Shown: piece by piece, positions 53,354 to 63,096 of the stretch
Position numbering within the stretch: the first letter of the stretch is position 1
Layout: each line of letters starts with the position of its first letter
Assembly (NCBI GenBank): GCA_946811185.2
Contig: OX328098.1
Coordinates: 21,213,084 to 21,277,083 of the forward strand
From: Hippopus hippopus
Lineage: Eukaryota; Mollusca; Bivalvia; Cardiida; Cardiidae
Reading direction: 5' to 3'
DNA length: 64,000 nucleotides
Program-made: the position numbers and the translations under genes
The notes under the pieces: model-generated
Told to the model about the DNA's origin: nothing
Seen by the model: the letters and a program-made list of their open reading frames with translations, nothing else
Databases searched by the model: none

Positions 53354-53571
53354 GTGTACAGAGATACTCTACTTCAGAGGATTCCGAACGATTATCTAAC
53401 TCATCTTCAGAATCTGTCACACAAACAGCATTGTTTTCTCGGTCCAAACTGTAATAACGATGATCCCCAGATGCCGAGCGGCTGTTAAAGGATCGCAGTG
53501 GGGTCACAGCTTCTCTGTCTATCAGATCAAGTGGTTGCCATTCAGATATTTTAGGTTTCATAATTTATCTT
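53354..53571 (-). CDS. M13 peptidase exon 1a (N-terminal tail, first start)
   Basis: ATG at 53561, with TAA in frame two codons upstream, opens 69 codons plus one base and ends at donor C|GTAAGT (phase 1). The product is hydrophilic and acidic toward its end (TDSEDELDNRSESSEVEY), as expected of the cytoplasmic tail of a type II protein. A pyrimidine tract and CAG end 10 bases before the ATG (after 53571), which suggests a non-coding exon further upstream. The phase fits exon 2 (53354|20954), giving a His codon at the junction. The start is inferred from frame and splice fit; I recognise no domain. Confidence 0.72.
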
Positions 53572-53729
53572 CTGAAAAAAAGATCAACATTAATCCTATG
53601 TTAGCTTACAGAATTCTAGACTTGATCATATTGAAAAAATTTGAAAAATAAAAGTTATATGTGGCTCCAATGATCATATTTCTTTAACCCTCTACCAACT
53701 GATATTGTGTTTTTACAACCCTGAGGAAA

Positions 53730-53962
53730 AGGGCCTTTAACTGTTTACCAAACGACAAAATTTTAGACTTGTCCAAATTCATAGCTACCACAGACAACAA
53801 CTCAACGTTGCTGAATTGATGAAACCTGACTCTAAAGGGCAGAAAATACAGTGGGAAAAGGAGAAAATGCTGGTTACCAGCATTTTCTCCTTTTCCCACA
53901 GTGTTTTCAAAGGGCTTCGTTCTCAGGGTCATTAAAAGTCGGGACTGTGGGGTAAAGGGTTA
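53730..53962 (+). mobile_element. MITE A, forward
   Basis: TTAACTGTTTACCAAACGAC to GTGGGGTAAAGGGTTAA, inserted in a reverse fragment (53690-53729); stem CAGTGGG.. / ..CCCACAGTG. Confidence 0.9.
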
Positions 53963-54112
53963 AAAATAATTACCAGTATTGTTTCATTTTGCCACAATGT
54001 TTTATATCTATTAAAGAGAGAATCCCATCAATTTAGAAACATGTATTTTTTGCACATGATAATGCTTTCAGATTGGACATATCTAAAATTTTGTTGTCTT
54101 GTAAAGGTTTAA
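53963..54112 (-). mobile_element. MITE A fragment, reverse
   Basis: TTACCAGTATTGTTTCATTT to GTTGTCTTGTAAAGGTTTAA; left half gone. Confidence 0.7.
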
Positions 54113-54114
54113 AC

Positions 54115-55040
54115 TGAAACCAGTTTTCGCAGAACTACACAGACACTTCATGCAAAACAATTTGCATGAAGGTCTTATTTTACTTGGGGTCGCATTATCC
54201 AAACCAATACCTTTAAACCACAAGCTGGGCTTTGTAGAAGATTTTAAAAAAAAATCATGATGGTGGAATCAATAGGAAGTCAGACGCACGTGTCGGTGAA
54301 ATCAGACAATTTAAATCCATCTTTTTCTCTTTTACAGATTCTCGAATTGGAAATTTAGGATGACACGTAAAGAATATATTTGTTGTTTAATCTCAGATTT
54401 CTGCTACACTTCTACCAAACAGTAACTACTGTCTGTCAAACTAAGTTCCAGAATAACTTGTGCAACAGTGACACAGTTCGAAATGTATGATAATATTCAG
54501 AAAAGAATCAATGCATTTCAGTATGAAACTTCCCGGGAAAGAACATTATCTCCCGCTAGATGGCATTCCGAATCTTCGAAGAATATGACATGCGCAGACA
54601 ACGGGGAAAGAACGAAGGGAGATAACTTAAAAACGCGGGTGTAATCGTAATAAATACACGTTGCGTAATATAATTAAACGATATGCTTAGGATTTATTGA
54701 GAGAAAATAATGAGGAACCATAAATGTCATGTATTTTTTAGCCACTTTAATGTTACGTTCTGTTTTATCGAATGCATTCAAACACATTACTAAGTGGATC
54801 AAAGCACAATGAAGTACATTACTACATTTACGATTTAGATCTATATTCCTAGAATCAGTTCCACACAATGCCAGACACACAGTTCACGTGGTCACCAGGA
54901 ACAACTTTTCATCGTTTGTTTCTTGGTTTTTTAATAGGCCTATAGTTTTTACCTTTACCAAGCAACCCAGTTATCACAGGTTTTAACCTTTACTGAGCAA
55001 TCCAGCAAATTTTCTCAGCGGGATGTCCAAGACCTATTCT
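54115..55040. other. Upstream flank of exon 1a, mostly repeat-poor
   Basis: Longest stretch free of MITEs upstream of exon 1a (weak MITE A remnants near 54950-55015 only). It may hold promoter or 5' UTR sequence, but I can point to no TATA box or start site with confidence. Confidence 0.35.
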
Positions 55041-55155
55041 GACTCATGATTTCTTCTACTGAATGGGTTTATGAATCCAAATTTCTGTGATGACTTGGTT
55101 GGTACAATCATACGCGCCACAGAGATAGATTAGACCCGCTTTTCCCAGAGCGCTG
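55040..55155. mobile_element. MITE B fragment
   Basis: ATGAATCCAAATTTCTGTGA to CCCGCTTTTCCCAGAGCGCT. Confidence 0.6.
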
Positions 55156-55394
55156 TTCAAATAGATATTAGCCACTTACCTTAAAATGAATACCAGATTA
55201 ATCAAACTAAACTAAGCCTATTTTCAAGTTTTCATATAACCTACTACTCCTGCCTAAATCATTTCTTTAGAAATGTGATCCCCAATTCAGTCAGTAACTT
55301 ATACATACTAAAACCAACTCAACGTATCGATGCGCATGTACACGTTTTATGAACTATCCAAAAGCTGGTAGTTTCTTGCACAAGATTTCCAATA

Positions 55395-55640
55395 AAAGCA
55401 CTTAACTGTTTACCTGCTAAAACAATAAAACGAAAATTTCCAACCGATAGGCAACTGCCATATATATGTATGTAGGCCTATAGGGCCTACTACGATTTTA
55501 AAGTATTTTTCACCAGGAAAAATATACTGTAAAGAACAGTGTCGATTCAAGATCAGACTGCACGTCATCTGCAGCCTGATCATGATCTACATAGGCTGCA
55601 TATATTCACTGAGTTGCGCTTACCAGTAAAAAGGTAAATA
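55395..55640. mobile_element. MITE C, second subfamily
   Basis: CACTTAACTGTTTACCTGCT start; core GATTCAAGATCAGACTGCAC .. GCAGCCTGATCATGATCTAC. Confidence 0.72.
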
Positions 55641-56262
55641 ATTCTCCCAAGCACGCGATTTGTGTGATTGAAGTTTGCTTAAAACAACCGAGATTATCAT
55701 GTACGGGAGGTGGGGAAGGCAGGGAGAAATCGTTTAGTTCTGTCCATAACATGCAAAAAAGGTTTTTATTCCTTCCTTTTTGTGGGGCTCTGACAAATAT
55801 ACAGGATGAGACAGAAATGTCTTAAAAAAAAAAGTACCGTCCAAAAACGCAGTTTCGCCAGCCCCCATCCCCACCGTCTTTTAATACACTGCTTTACTGG
55901 ATTTATGGTTTTTAGTTGTGTTGAGGTTGTTCGGAGGCGCTTTTTAAGTCTCTTCCTCTCTGCATCTTTAAAACTAGATTAATTACCTCCTTGATTCATT
56001 TAAATTGTATTGGTATAAGTGTACGACGTGAAAACGATTTACTATAGAAAGCCAAATGAAGAACAAAAAAAAAAAAGCTGCAGATGACTATAACCATCCG
56101 TGTGTAATATGGAAGGTGACCATGGGTCAAGGTTGAATACATGTAACTGGGTGAAACATTGTGGCAAAAAGTTAAATTGCTCTTTACCAGTTCTACGATC
56201 TGTCTGAAAAAGCGGTCCCCTGTAAGACAAAAAAATAAAGTATATATACCTATCTGTAACCT
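55641..56262. other. No recognised feature
   Basis: No gene or familiar repeat apart from a weak MITE A remnant near 56150. Confidence 0.4.
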
Positions 56263-56264
56263 TC

Positions 56265-56500
56265 ATACTCTTTCCCGAACAATCTCATGTTTTTACGACC
56301 GCGGGGCCGAAGACAGATTTTGAAAACATTGTAGAAAAAGGAGAAAATGCCGGTTACCAGCATTATCAACTTCTGATCGACAATGTTTTCAAGCTCAGTA
56401 GACTTAAATTCCATTAACTTCTTCAAAACTTCTTTTGTCGTCTGCAGATGCTTTCTCAATTTGGACAGGTCATACATTCTGCCGCCTGGTAAAGAATCAA
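56265..56500 (-). mobile_element. MITE A, reverse, flipped centre
   Basis: ACTCTTTCCCGAACAATCTC to GCCTGGTAAAGAATCAA; centre GGTTACC although flanks are reverse. Confidence 0.82.
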
Positions 56501-56754
56501 GAGAGGCTCATATAACAGGTTTCCCTTTTTTTTCTGGAAACGACAAATTAGCTAGTATTTTTAATGCGTTTCTACGCCGCTTTTTGGACTTTATTTCAGT
56601 CATACAGTGTGTCAATGTTGTTTTCACGTGATACATAATATTGTAGTCACAATGTACTTGTATTTACACGTGGGAAAGAAAGCTACTACTGCAAGTTCTA
56701 CCTATCAAATTCACAACTCTTATATTCACATATTTCCTTGGACTTGACAGTACT

Positions 56755-56880
56755 TTATTGGCTGGAGCTCTTTAAACAATGCCTAGCAAAAGGACGATCC
56801 CTGCTCCCATGAAAGTTAGCGCCGGAGGTCAAGGATCTTACAAATCCAACACCTTAATCAATGAGCCACGCAAGACTCGT
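56755..56880 (-). mobile_element. SINE head fragment
   Basis: Minus: CGAGTCTTGCGTGGCTCATT head; lower part decayed. Confidence 0.5.
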
Positions 56881-56904
56881 ATTCGGCAAACCTCGGGCAA
56901 TGTT

Positions 56905-57320
56905 CTGATCAAGTCCGTTTGATGTAGTCACGGAATTCGCCGAGTTGTGACGAGTGACATGACACATAAACATTAATAAGGTGCCAACCAGCCTTGACCA
57001 AAATTGCCAATCAAGGTCCGTATTCATGAAACTTTCTTAAAATATTCTTTGTCCGATAATAGATTTAGAAATAAACACAACTTCTGATTGGTTAAACCAT
57101 TTGGTTTAACCAATCAGAATTTGTGTTACTTACAATTTTAGAAATTCTAGAGAATAAAACTAAGAACGTTCTTAAGGACGGTTGGTGAATAGGGATGCAA
57201 TACACTGCAACATACGGAATCTGTCGAATTTTGACGAGAGGCAGGACCCATGAAAAGGTTTTTGTTAGTTTGATAGAAAAGAGAACGTCGACCAACCTTA
57301 ACCGAAATTGCCAATCAATA
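56905..57320. repeat. Direct duplication flanking the 57.0-57.2 kb palindrome
   Basis: AAGGTGCCAACCAGCCTTGA CC..AATTGCCAATCAA (56980-57014) recurs as GTCGACCAACCTTAACCG.. AATTGCCAATCAA (57287-57318), with ACGGAAT..GTCGAATTTTGACGAG similar to the sequence before the first copy. Confidence 0.5.
57017..57197. mobile_element. Palindromic MITE with GGTCCGTATTCATGAA ends
   Basis: Ends GTCCGTATTCATGAAACTTT / complement of TTCTTAAGGACGGTTGGTGA. The centre is TTCTGATTGGTTAAACC and its complement separated by four bases, a strong hairpin. Confidence 0.6.
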
Positions 57321-57509
57321 CAATGTAACATATTGCATGTCGTTCATTTTTCATTGATTCATGTGTGGACATATTTCCTCTCTGGAAATCATTATAATAC
57401 AGATCTTTATCTATTTTATCCATACAATATACTAGTATTGTTTTCTGGGCTATTTGCTGAATATATCGTCAAAATATACAAGTTGCGTTCTTGGAAAATG
57501 CATCTTCAA

Positions 57510-57735
57510 AAGGGTCCAGCGTGGCTCAGTGGCAAAGTGTAGGACTATCACCTGTAGGCCCCGGGTTCGAGCCTCAGTGGAAGCACCGGGTTATTCGTTG
57601 GACTGTCCTTGTGCAAGACACCTCAGAGCTATAGCCTAGTACTGGTGAAACCCAATACATACATGAATAAGCGAGCTGACGCTGTAATATGACTTAAGTA
57701 ATGTTGAAAGCAGCGTTAAACATCATTTAATGAAC
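57510..57735 (+). mobile_element. tRNA-headed SINE, family 1, complete
   Basis: GGTCCAGCGTGGCTCAGTGG head, CCGGGTTCGAGCCTC B box, tail TAATGTTGAAAGCAGCGTTA. Best preserved family 1 head. Confidence 0.9.
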
Positions 57736-57759
57736 TTAACAAAAGCATCTTCAAAATGC

Positions 57760-57963
57760 ACTTTACCAATCAAGTCGTTACAGAAAGAGGATCCATTACG
57801 TCTTCCAAAAACGACTGAATAAGGTAGAACGGTCTTTTGATGTGTGAAGATCTCAACAATAACGAAAAGTTTCAACCAAGGACGACATCCTGCACGGACT
57901 GTGCAGGCTTACCTGGTCGATACTCTTTGCATTAAACTGGTGTTTCTGACTTAGCATGACTCA
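57760..57963. mobile_element. MITE B, left end eroded
   Basis: CAATCAAGTCGTTACAGAAA, CTGCACGGACTGTGCAGGCT palindrome, CTTAGCATGACTCAC. Confidence 0.65.
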
Positions 57964-58059
57964 CACTTATTTGAAATGCATATATTTTTGTAAAATGTAC
58001 ACCAGCTATTTTGCAAATTTTTTTTCTTATCCTCCAGCGTGCTGCTTCTCTTTACTACT

Positions 58060-58240
58060 ACGGCGCAAACATAGGCTTTGGTTGACTGCATAGATCGAGA
58101 TCAGAATGCAGAAAACGTGTAGTCTGATCTTGTATCTATACCGTACACTCGTTAAGTAAAGCACACATATAAGATGTAAATCTTTTTGAGTTTCATCGGA
58201 TTGTACTTTTAGCCGTAGAAAGAGATTTGACACGTTTTGG
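58060..58240. mobile_element. MITE C, degenerate
   Basis: CATAGATCGAGATCAGAATG .. GTGTAGTCTGATCTTGTATC. Confidence 0.65.
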
Positions 58241-58750
58241 CGCTGAAAACGTCACCTTGTCATATATTGATAGATCTAGTCAACATTTTTCATATATTAC
58301 CTTGAACAAGAAACCCTTATACCATGCTAAGGCGTTCCCATGCTACAGAAAAAAATAGATCAACTTATACCATACAAGTAATATTTATGTTAGTCTTTGT
58401 CATTCAGCATTTTATAATAACCTATTATTGCAACCGAGATAAAATTGCTGGTGTGTGTTGATCACTGGGCCAAGGGAAACCACTCAAGATAAAACCGTTT
58501 TTTCTGCAAGAGTTACTTCCCTTACAATACTTTTTGTTTCTTCGCTTTGCACTTTTATTGGGTTATTGCAACTCAAATTTACCTTGTTACGGATCTTGGT
58601 ATCTCACTTAGATGAAATGGGTGCTCAGACCATCAATAAAATGAAAATTCTACCTCGATCTAACTGACCTAGTGGTGATTTTCAAAACAACTGTTATGAT
58701 TAATCCCTTAGCTTTATTCCTCTAATCTCCCATTTTTTTTCCTTAAACGT
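58241..58750. other. No recognised feature
   Basis: Nothing supported on either strand. Confidence 0.4.
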
Positions 58751-58757
58751 TCTGTAA

Positions 58758-58975
58758 GCTAACTTTTTAAACAGGCAGCAAAATTTTAGTCTTGTCAATT
58801 TGAAAGCAATTTATGACAGCATTTAAATATTTTTTTAATGATGTCTCAGATAGATCGGAAAAAATACGAGAAAATTCTGGTTTTCAGCATTTTCTCCTTT
58901 TTATATTCTGTGTTCAATGACTTTTTCCCGGGATTATTAAAACAAAGGACTGCTTATGAAAGGAATAAGAGTCAG
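58758..58975 (+). mobile_element. MITE A, forward, degenerate
   Basis: CTAACTTTTTAAACAGGCAG; hairpin GAGAAAATTCTGGTTTTCAG; end lost. Confidence 0.62.
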
Positions 58976-59185
58976 TTCACTAACGTTTTAAAACTTTTAT
59001 TGGACAACAAAATATGTTAAACAACGAGGTAACTAAAACGGATGGAGGGGGAGAAACGGGAGGTCACCACAATTTTTACTGCTACTCTGAGTTGCTTCCC
59101 TTATACCGCATTGCAATATCGATAATCTTGCAAATTATAACACGTTATAAAGGGAAGGTATTTGAGCCTTTAAATTTAATTCGGC

Positions 59186-59362
59186 CTTTAACACTTTACC
59201 AAATAACAAAAATATAGACTGATCCAAATTCAAAGCATATACAGACGAGAAATTAAGTGTGGCTCAAATGATTTTCTTTTCCAAAGACATGATAGAAAAA
59301 ATTGTGGAATAAGGAAAAAATGCTGGTTAAAACTCAGGATTGTGTGGTAAAGGGTTAAACAA
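59186..59362 (+). mobile_element. MITE A, forward, right hairpin arm deleted
   Basis: TTAACACTTTACCAAATAAC, AAAATGCTGGTTA jumps to AAACTCAGGATTGTGTGGTA AAGGGTTAA. Confidence 0.82.
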
Positions 59363-59429
59363 GGTCAAAGGTGACGATTTTGTAAACATTTTTGTAAAAT
59401 ATGGATAATCATTATAAAGGGTCTAAACC

Positions 59430-59640
59430 TTTGAGCGCCGAATAAACCAAACAGACATTTTTAGTCTAGTAATAAGCCCCAAACAATCATAATTTCAACG
59501 TTGCTTTTGTCTGAAGTGTTTCAGCGAAGCGGACAGTGTAGATAAAAATTCAGGCTGCATGTTTTGTGCAGCCTGATCTAGATCTACACTGGCTGCAAAG
59601 GCAACTACGGTTGTGAAAAGCGCTGTAAAGGTTAAAACAG
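59430..59640. mobile_element. MITE C
   Basis: Core GGACAGTGTAGATAAAAATT .. GCAGCCTGATCTAGATCTAC; end GCTGTAAAGGTTAA. Confidence 0.7.
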
Positions 59641-59717
59641 TGATGAAGATTACATGTGAAAAACTACTTATTAAAGGCATTGTTGAAAGCTTGATAGGGT
59701 ACTCCTCTGCAGGCATG

Positions 59718-61048
59718 CGAGGGCTGTTCGATATGTAATGTGTATTGTACCACAGCGCGATAACGCTTTGCACGATTTCGTGGATGATGATACGCTTGAA
59801 TAGCTCTATTCAATACCTTCCCATCGGTATAAACACGAGCCTTCAGCTCCACATAGTTTTAAACTTATAGTCATTTCAATAGAGCTAGTCGTTGACAACT
59901 GTTGTGAAAATGGTTGGGAACGGATTAAGAATATTAAAGAAATTAGAGCTTATATAAAAGTTCGCACAAAACTCGGTCATTCGGTAATGCAGATTTTTAC
60001 TGAATTGGGGGAAGTTTATGGGTCTGATAAGGTATCTTATGAGACAGTTCGTAGGTGGAGAAAGAAATTTCTTACTGCCACAGAGTCTGTCAAAGATGCA
60101 GCAAAATCTGGCCGACCTGTGACTGTAACAGGCAAGGCAAATGTCTCAAAAGTCAGGGAAATAATTGAAAGTGATGGCAGATACACGATTCGTGATATTG
60201 CCAACGCTGTTGGCATATTGCTATCGCGGGTGCATTTCATTTTGAAGCGTATTTTGAAAGTACGAAAGATTTCTGCCAGATGGATACCGCATACATTGAC
60301 AGATGACTAAAAACGGGTACGAGTACAAACCGCTAAGCAATTGCTCAAAATGTTTCCCAAATTCAATCAAAGACAATTTACAAACATTGTTACTGGTGAC
60401 GAAACATGGGTTCACTATTTCGAACCAGTAAGAAAAATTGGAAACAAAATATGGCTAACTAAACACGGTAGAAGGCCTGTATTTGCCAAAAGAAGCATAA
60501 GCACAAAGAAGGTTCTTTATTGCATATTCTTCTCATGTGATGGTATAGCCGTACAAATTCCGGTGCTGAAGGGCAAAAGTGTTACAGGTCGGTATTACCG
60601 AGATGTTATACTAAAAAAGCTCAAGAAATATTATCTTAAACAACGCCCTGTGTCAGGATTTAGGCATGTTCGTCTACTTCATGATAATGCTCCATCACAT
60701 ACATCTGAGCTTGTGAAGCAATTTTTGAAGTCGGAGAGGGTTACCGTCTTGCCACACCCACCATACTCTCTAGATCTAGCCCCATGCGACTTTTTCCTTT
60801 TTCCAAAACTTAAAAAGTTCTTATCTGGTCGTCGTTACAAGTCCCGACAAGCCCTTGGCTCAGCCATCAGTCAGTGCCTCAGAGGTCTACCTAAATCAGC
60901 GTACCGTGACGCATTTCAGAAATGGATTCAGAGATTGAAATTATGTATTTCAAACCGCGGAGAATACTTTGAAGGGATGTAATGTTCAATTCACTATTTG
61001 AGTCGATTGCTTTTGAGATATCGTACAATACACATTACATATCGAACA
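59718..61048 (+). mobile_element. Mariner (DD34D) element, copy 2
   Basis: About 1,330 bp and closely similar to copy 1. The left TIR starts CGAGGGCTGTTCG; the right TIR runs to GAACA and then stops, so about nine terminal bases are missing or replaced. The flanks show no clean TA pair. The sequence after the right end resembles the ACGAC...TTTAGACTTGTC part of MITE A, so it may lie in or beside such a copy. Confidence 0.9.
59910..60982 (+). pseudogene. Mariner transposase, broken (copy 2)
   Basis: Starts at ATG 59910 and ends at TAA 60980. It retains both HTH segments (QIFTELGEVYGSDKVSYETV.. and YTIRDIANAVGI) and all three catalytic aspartates with DD34D spacing. It is dead through loss of one A near 59918, which shifts the frame in the first ten codons, and through a CAA-to-TAA change at 60307. 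None of these lesions is shared with copy 1, so the two copies decayed independently. Confidence 0.92.
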
Positions 61049-61213
61049 ACGACTTTAGACTTGTCATGTTCAATAGAATTCTGGATTGTTTGGCAAAGGT
61101 TTTTTATACAGTGACCATAATTACACTTGAATACACTGTGGCAGAAAGGAAGAAATTCCTTATTAAAAGCACAAGTCTGCTGCAAACCAGAAAAGCCCTT
61201 CTATGCAGGTATA

Positions 61214-61442
61214 GTTAACTCTTTACCAAACGACAAAATTTTAGATTAGTCCAAATTGAAAGCATTTGCAGATGACAAAATTAACGTGACTCAAAAATTG
61301 AAATTTGTTCTGGAAGGGTGGAAAACATTGTGGGAAAAGGAGAAAATGCTGGTTACCTGCATTTTCTCCTTTTCTCACGACGTTTTCAAAAGGCTTCTTT
61401 TTCAGGGCCGTGAAAACCAGGGATTGTTTGGGAAAGAGTTAA
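61214..61442 (+). mobile_element. MITE A, forward
   Basis: TTAACTCTTTACCAAACGAC to GTTTGGGAAAGAGTTAA; strong stem. Confidence 0.92.
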
Positions 61443-61667
61443 GCTTTACTATACAGACCTGCATTTTAATGACCCTGAAGAAGGCTTTTGAAAAATATTA
61501 GGTAATAGGAGAAAATACTGGTGACCAGCATTTTCTCCTTTTCCCACAATATTTTCTATCCTATCAAAGACAGAAATAATCGGTTGAACGACATTTTTTC
61601 ACCTGCAAAATTCCTATCAGATTGGTTGAGCCCAATGTTTTGTCATTTGGTAAAAATCTTACTGTTT
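61439..61667 (-). mobile_element. MITE A, reverse
   Basis: Joined at TTAA; TTAAGCTTTACTATACAGAC to CATTTGGTAAAAATCTTA. Confidence 0.82.
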
Positions 61668-61893
61668 CACAAGAGAAAAAATATTTAGACTTCTGCAAGT
61701 CACAAGCAGAGAAGCAAAGAGATTAAAATTTTAATGTGGAACAAATAATGGAATTAGTTTTTCAAAGGATAGAGAACATTGTGGAAAAAGGTGAAAATGC
61801 TTGCTACCAGCAGCTCCTCCTTTTCCCACAATACTATAATAAGCTTCATTCCTTAGGGTTGTTGACACTCGGTATTGTCTGGTAAAGGTTAAC
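61665..61893 (+). mobile_element. MITE A, forward, degenerate
   Basis: GAACAAATAATGGAATTAGT, hairpin ATGCTTGCTACCAGCAGCTC, GTCTGGTAAAGGTTAA. Confidence 0.72.
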
Positions 61894-62086
61894 TCTTTAC
61901 CAGTACAAAATTATTCGGAATTGTCCAAAACAAAAGCAAAGTAGACAATTGATTGAATGTGGAATAAATCATGAGATTTTACTGTAGGAAAAAGGATATA
62001 AAACATTGTGGAAAAAGGGAAAAAAATCTGGTTGTAAGCATTTTTTTACTTTTCCTGTATTGTTTTCCTAGGCTTTATCTCTTAAC
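61890..62086 (+). mobile_element. MITE A, forward, degenerate
   Basis: TTAACTCTTTACCAGTACAA; hairpin arms eroded; followed at once by the next copy. Confidence 0.75.
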
Positions 62087-62304
62087 CCTTTACCTGATGA
62101 CAAAACTGGTCTAAATTGAAAGCATTTGCAGAAAATAAATTACATGTTGCTAAAAGGAAAACTACTGTCTTTGATAGGGTAGAAAACATGGTGGGAAATG
62201 GAGAAAATGCTGGTAACCAGCATTTTCTCCTTTTCCCACATAGTTTTCAAAGGTCTTCTCTTTCAAGGTCGTTAACAGTTGGGATTATGTGGTAAAGGAT
62301 TAAG
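62083..62304 (+). mobile_element. MITE A, forward, flipped centre
   Basis: TTAACCCTTTACCTGATGAC to TATGTGGTAAAGGATTAA; centre GGTAACC. Confidence 0.9.
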
Positions 62305-62615
62305 ATTGTTTAAATTCTGGATGGTTTGGGGTTAACTATAAACAAACACTGGACATTTTCACTTAACTGCAAGATGTCAGATTTCAGAACAAATAACAAA
62401 AAAGAAACTTTCAATTATCTTTTTTTAATATTTTGATATTAATCACATTTCTTAGAACTACCAAGTTAAAACCTGGTAATCTATGAATAATAATGATGAT
62501 ACAGAAACAATGCAAATGAGGGCATGTCATTATGCAAATGAACCTGATGTTACAAAATTACATGAATATTCATAAACCTACATTCTGTAACTCTATGAGC
62601 CAATGTTTGGAAAAT
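62305..62615. other. No recognised feature
   Basis: AT-rich flank, two ATGCAAAT octamer-like words (62512-62519 reads ATGCAAAT, 62533-62540 ATGCAAAT); function unknown. Confidence 0.4.
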
Positions 62616-62619
62616 ACTT

Positions 62620-62800
62620 TAGTCTGTACCATATAACATAATTTTACACTTGTCCAAATTGAAAGCATTTGCAAGAAGAAACATCAAAAGTGATTCAAAT
62701 GATGAAACTGTCTTTGAATTTTTGTCATTTTCACAAAATGTTTTTAAGAGACTCTCTAATTAGAGTTGTTAAACTCAGAATAGTTTGGTAAAGGTCAGCT
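62620..62800 (+). mobile_element. MITE A, forward, hairpin lost
   Basis: GTCTGTACCATATAACATAA to GTTTGGTAAAGGTCAG with only TCATTTTCACAAAATG at the centre. Confidence 0.7.
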
Positions 62801-62865
62801 CTTTACAACATAACAAAACCTTGGACTTTCTCCAATTTGACAGCACAGTATTTGCAAGCGACAAA

Positions 62866-63096
62866 TTAACTCCTTACCAAACGACAAAATTTAAGACTGG
62901 TCCAAATAGGAACTATTTGCAGACGACATAATTAATGTGACTCAAAGATTGAAATTTGACCTGGGAAGGGTGGAAAACATTGTGGGAAAAGGAGAATATG
63001 CTGGTTACCAGCATTTTCTCCTTTTCCCACAATGTTTTCAAAAGGCTTCTTTCTAAGAGTCGTGAAAACCTGGGACTGTTTGGTAAAGAGTTAATT
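62866..63096 (+). mobile_element. MITE A, forward
   Basis: TTAACTCCTTACCAAACGAC to GTTTGGTAAAGAGTTAA; nearly perfect stem around GGTTACC. Confidence 0.93.

Larger units (their letters stand above)
216..53571 (-). other. M13 metallopeptidase gene, 5' two thirds
   Basis: Gene-level span of an M13 (neprilysin/ECE-like) zinc endopeptidase. Exons were placed by reading GT/AG splice sites on the minus strand and checking that phases join: 1, 0, 0, 0, 0, 0, 0, 2, 1, 0, 2. The joined reading gives about 600 codons: cytoplasmic tail, single membrane anchor, then the peptidase M13 N-terminal domain. M13 enzymes are usually 750-770 residues, so about 160 residues with HExxH and the third zinc ligand lie left of base 1. 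Such enzymes cleave extracellular peptides on the hydrophobic side of their sites. I cannot separate neprilysin-like from ECE-like on this part. Introns are packed with transposons; intron 1 from exon 1a is about 32 kb. Confidence 0.9.
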
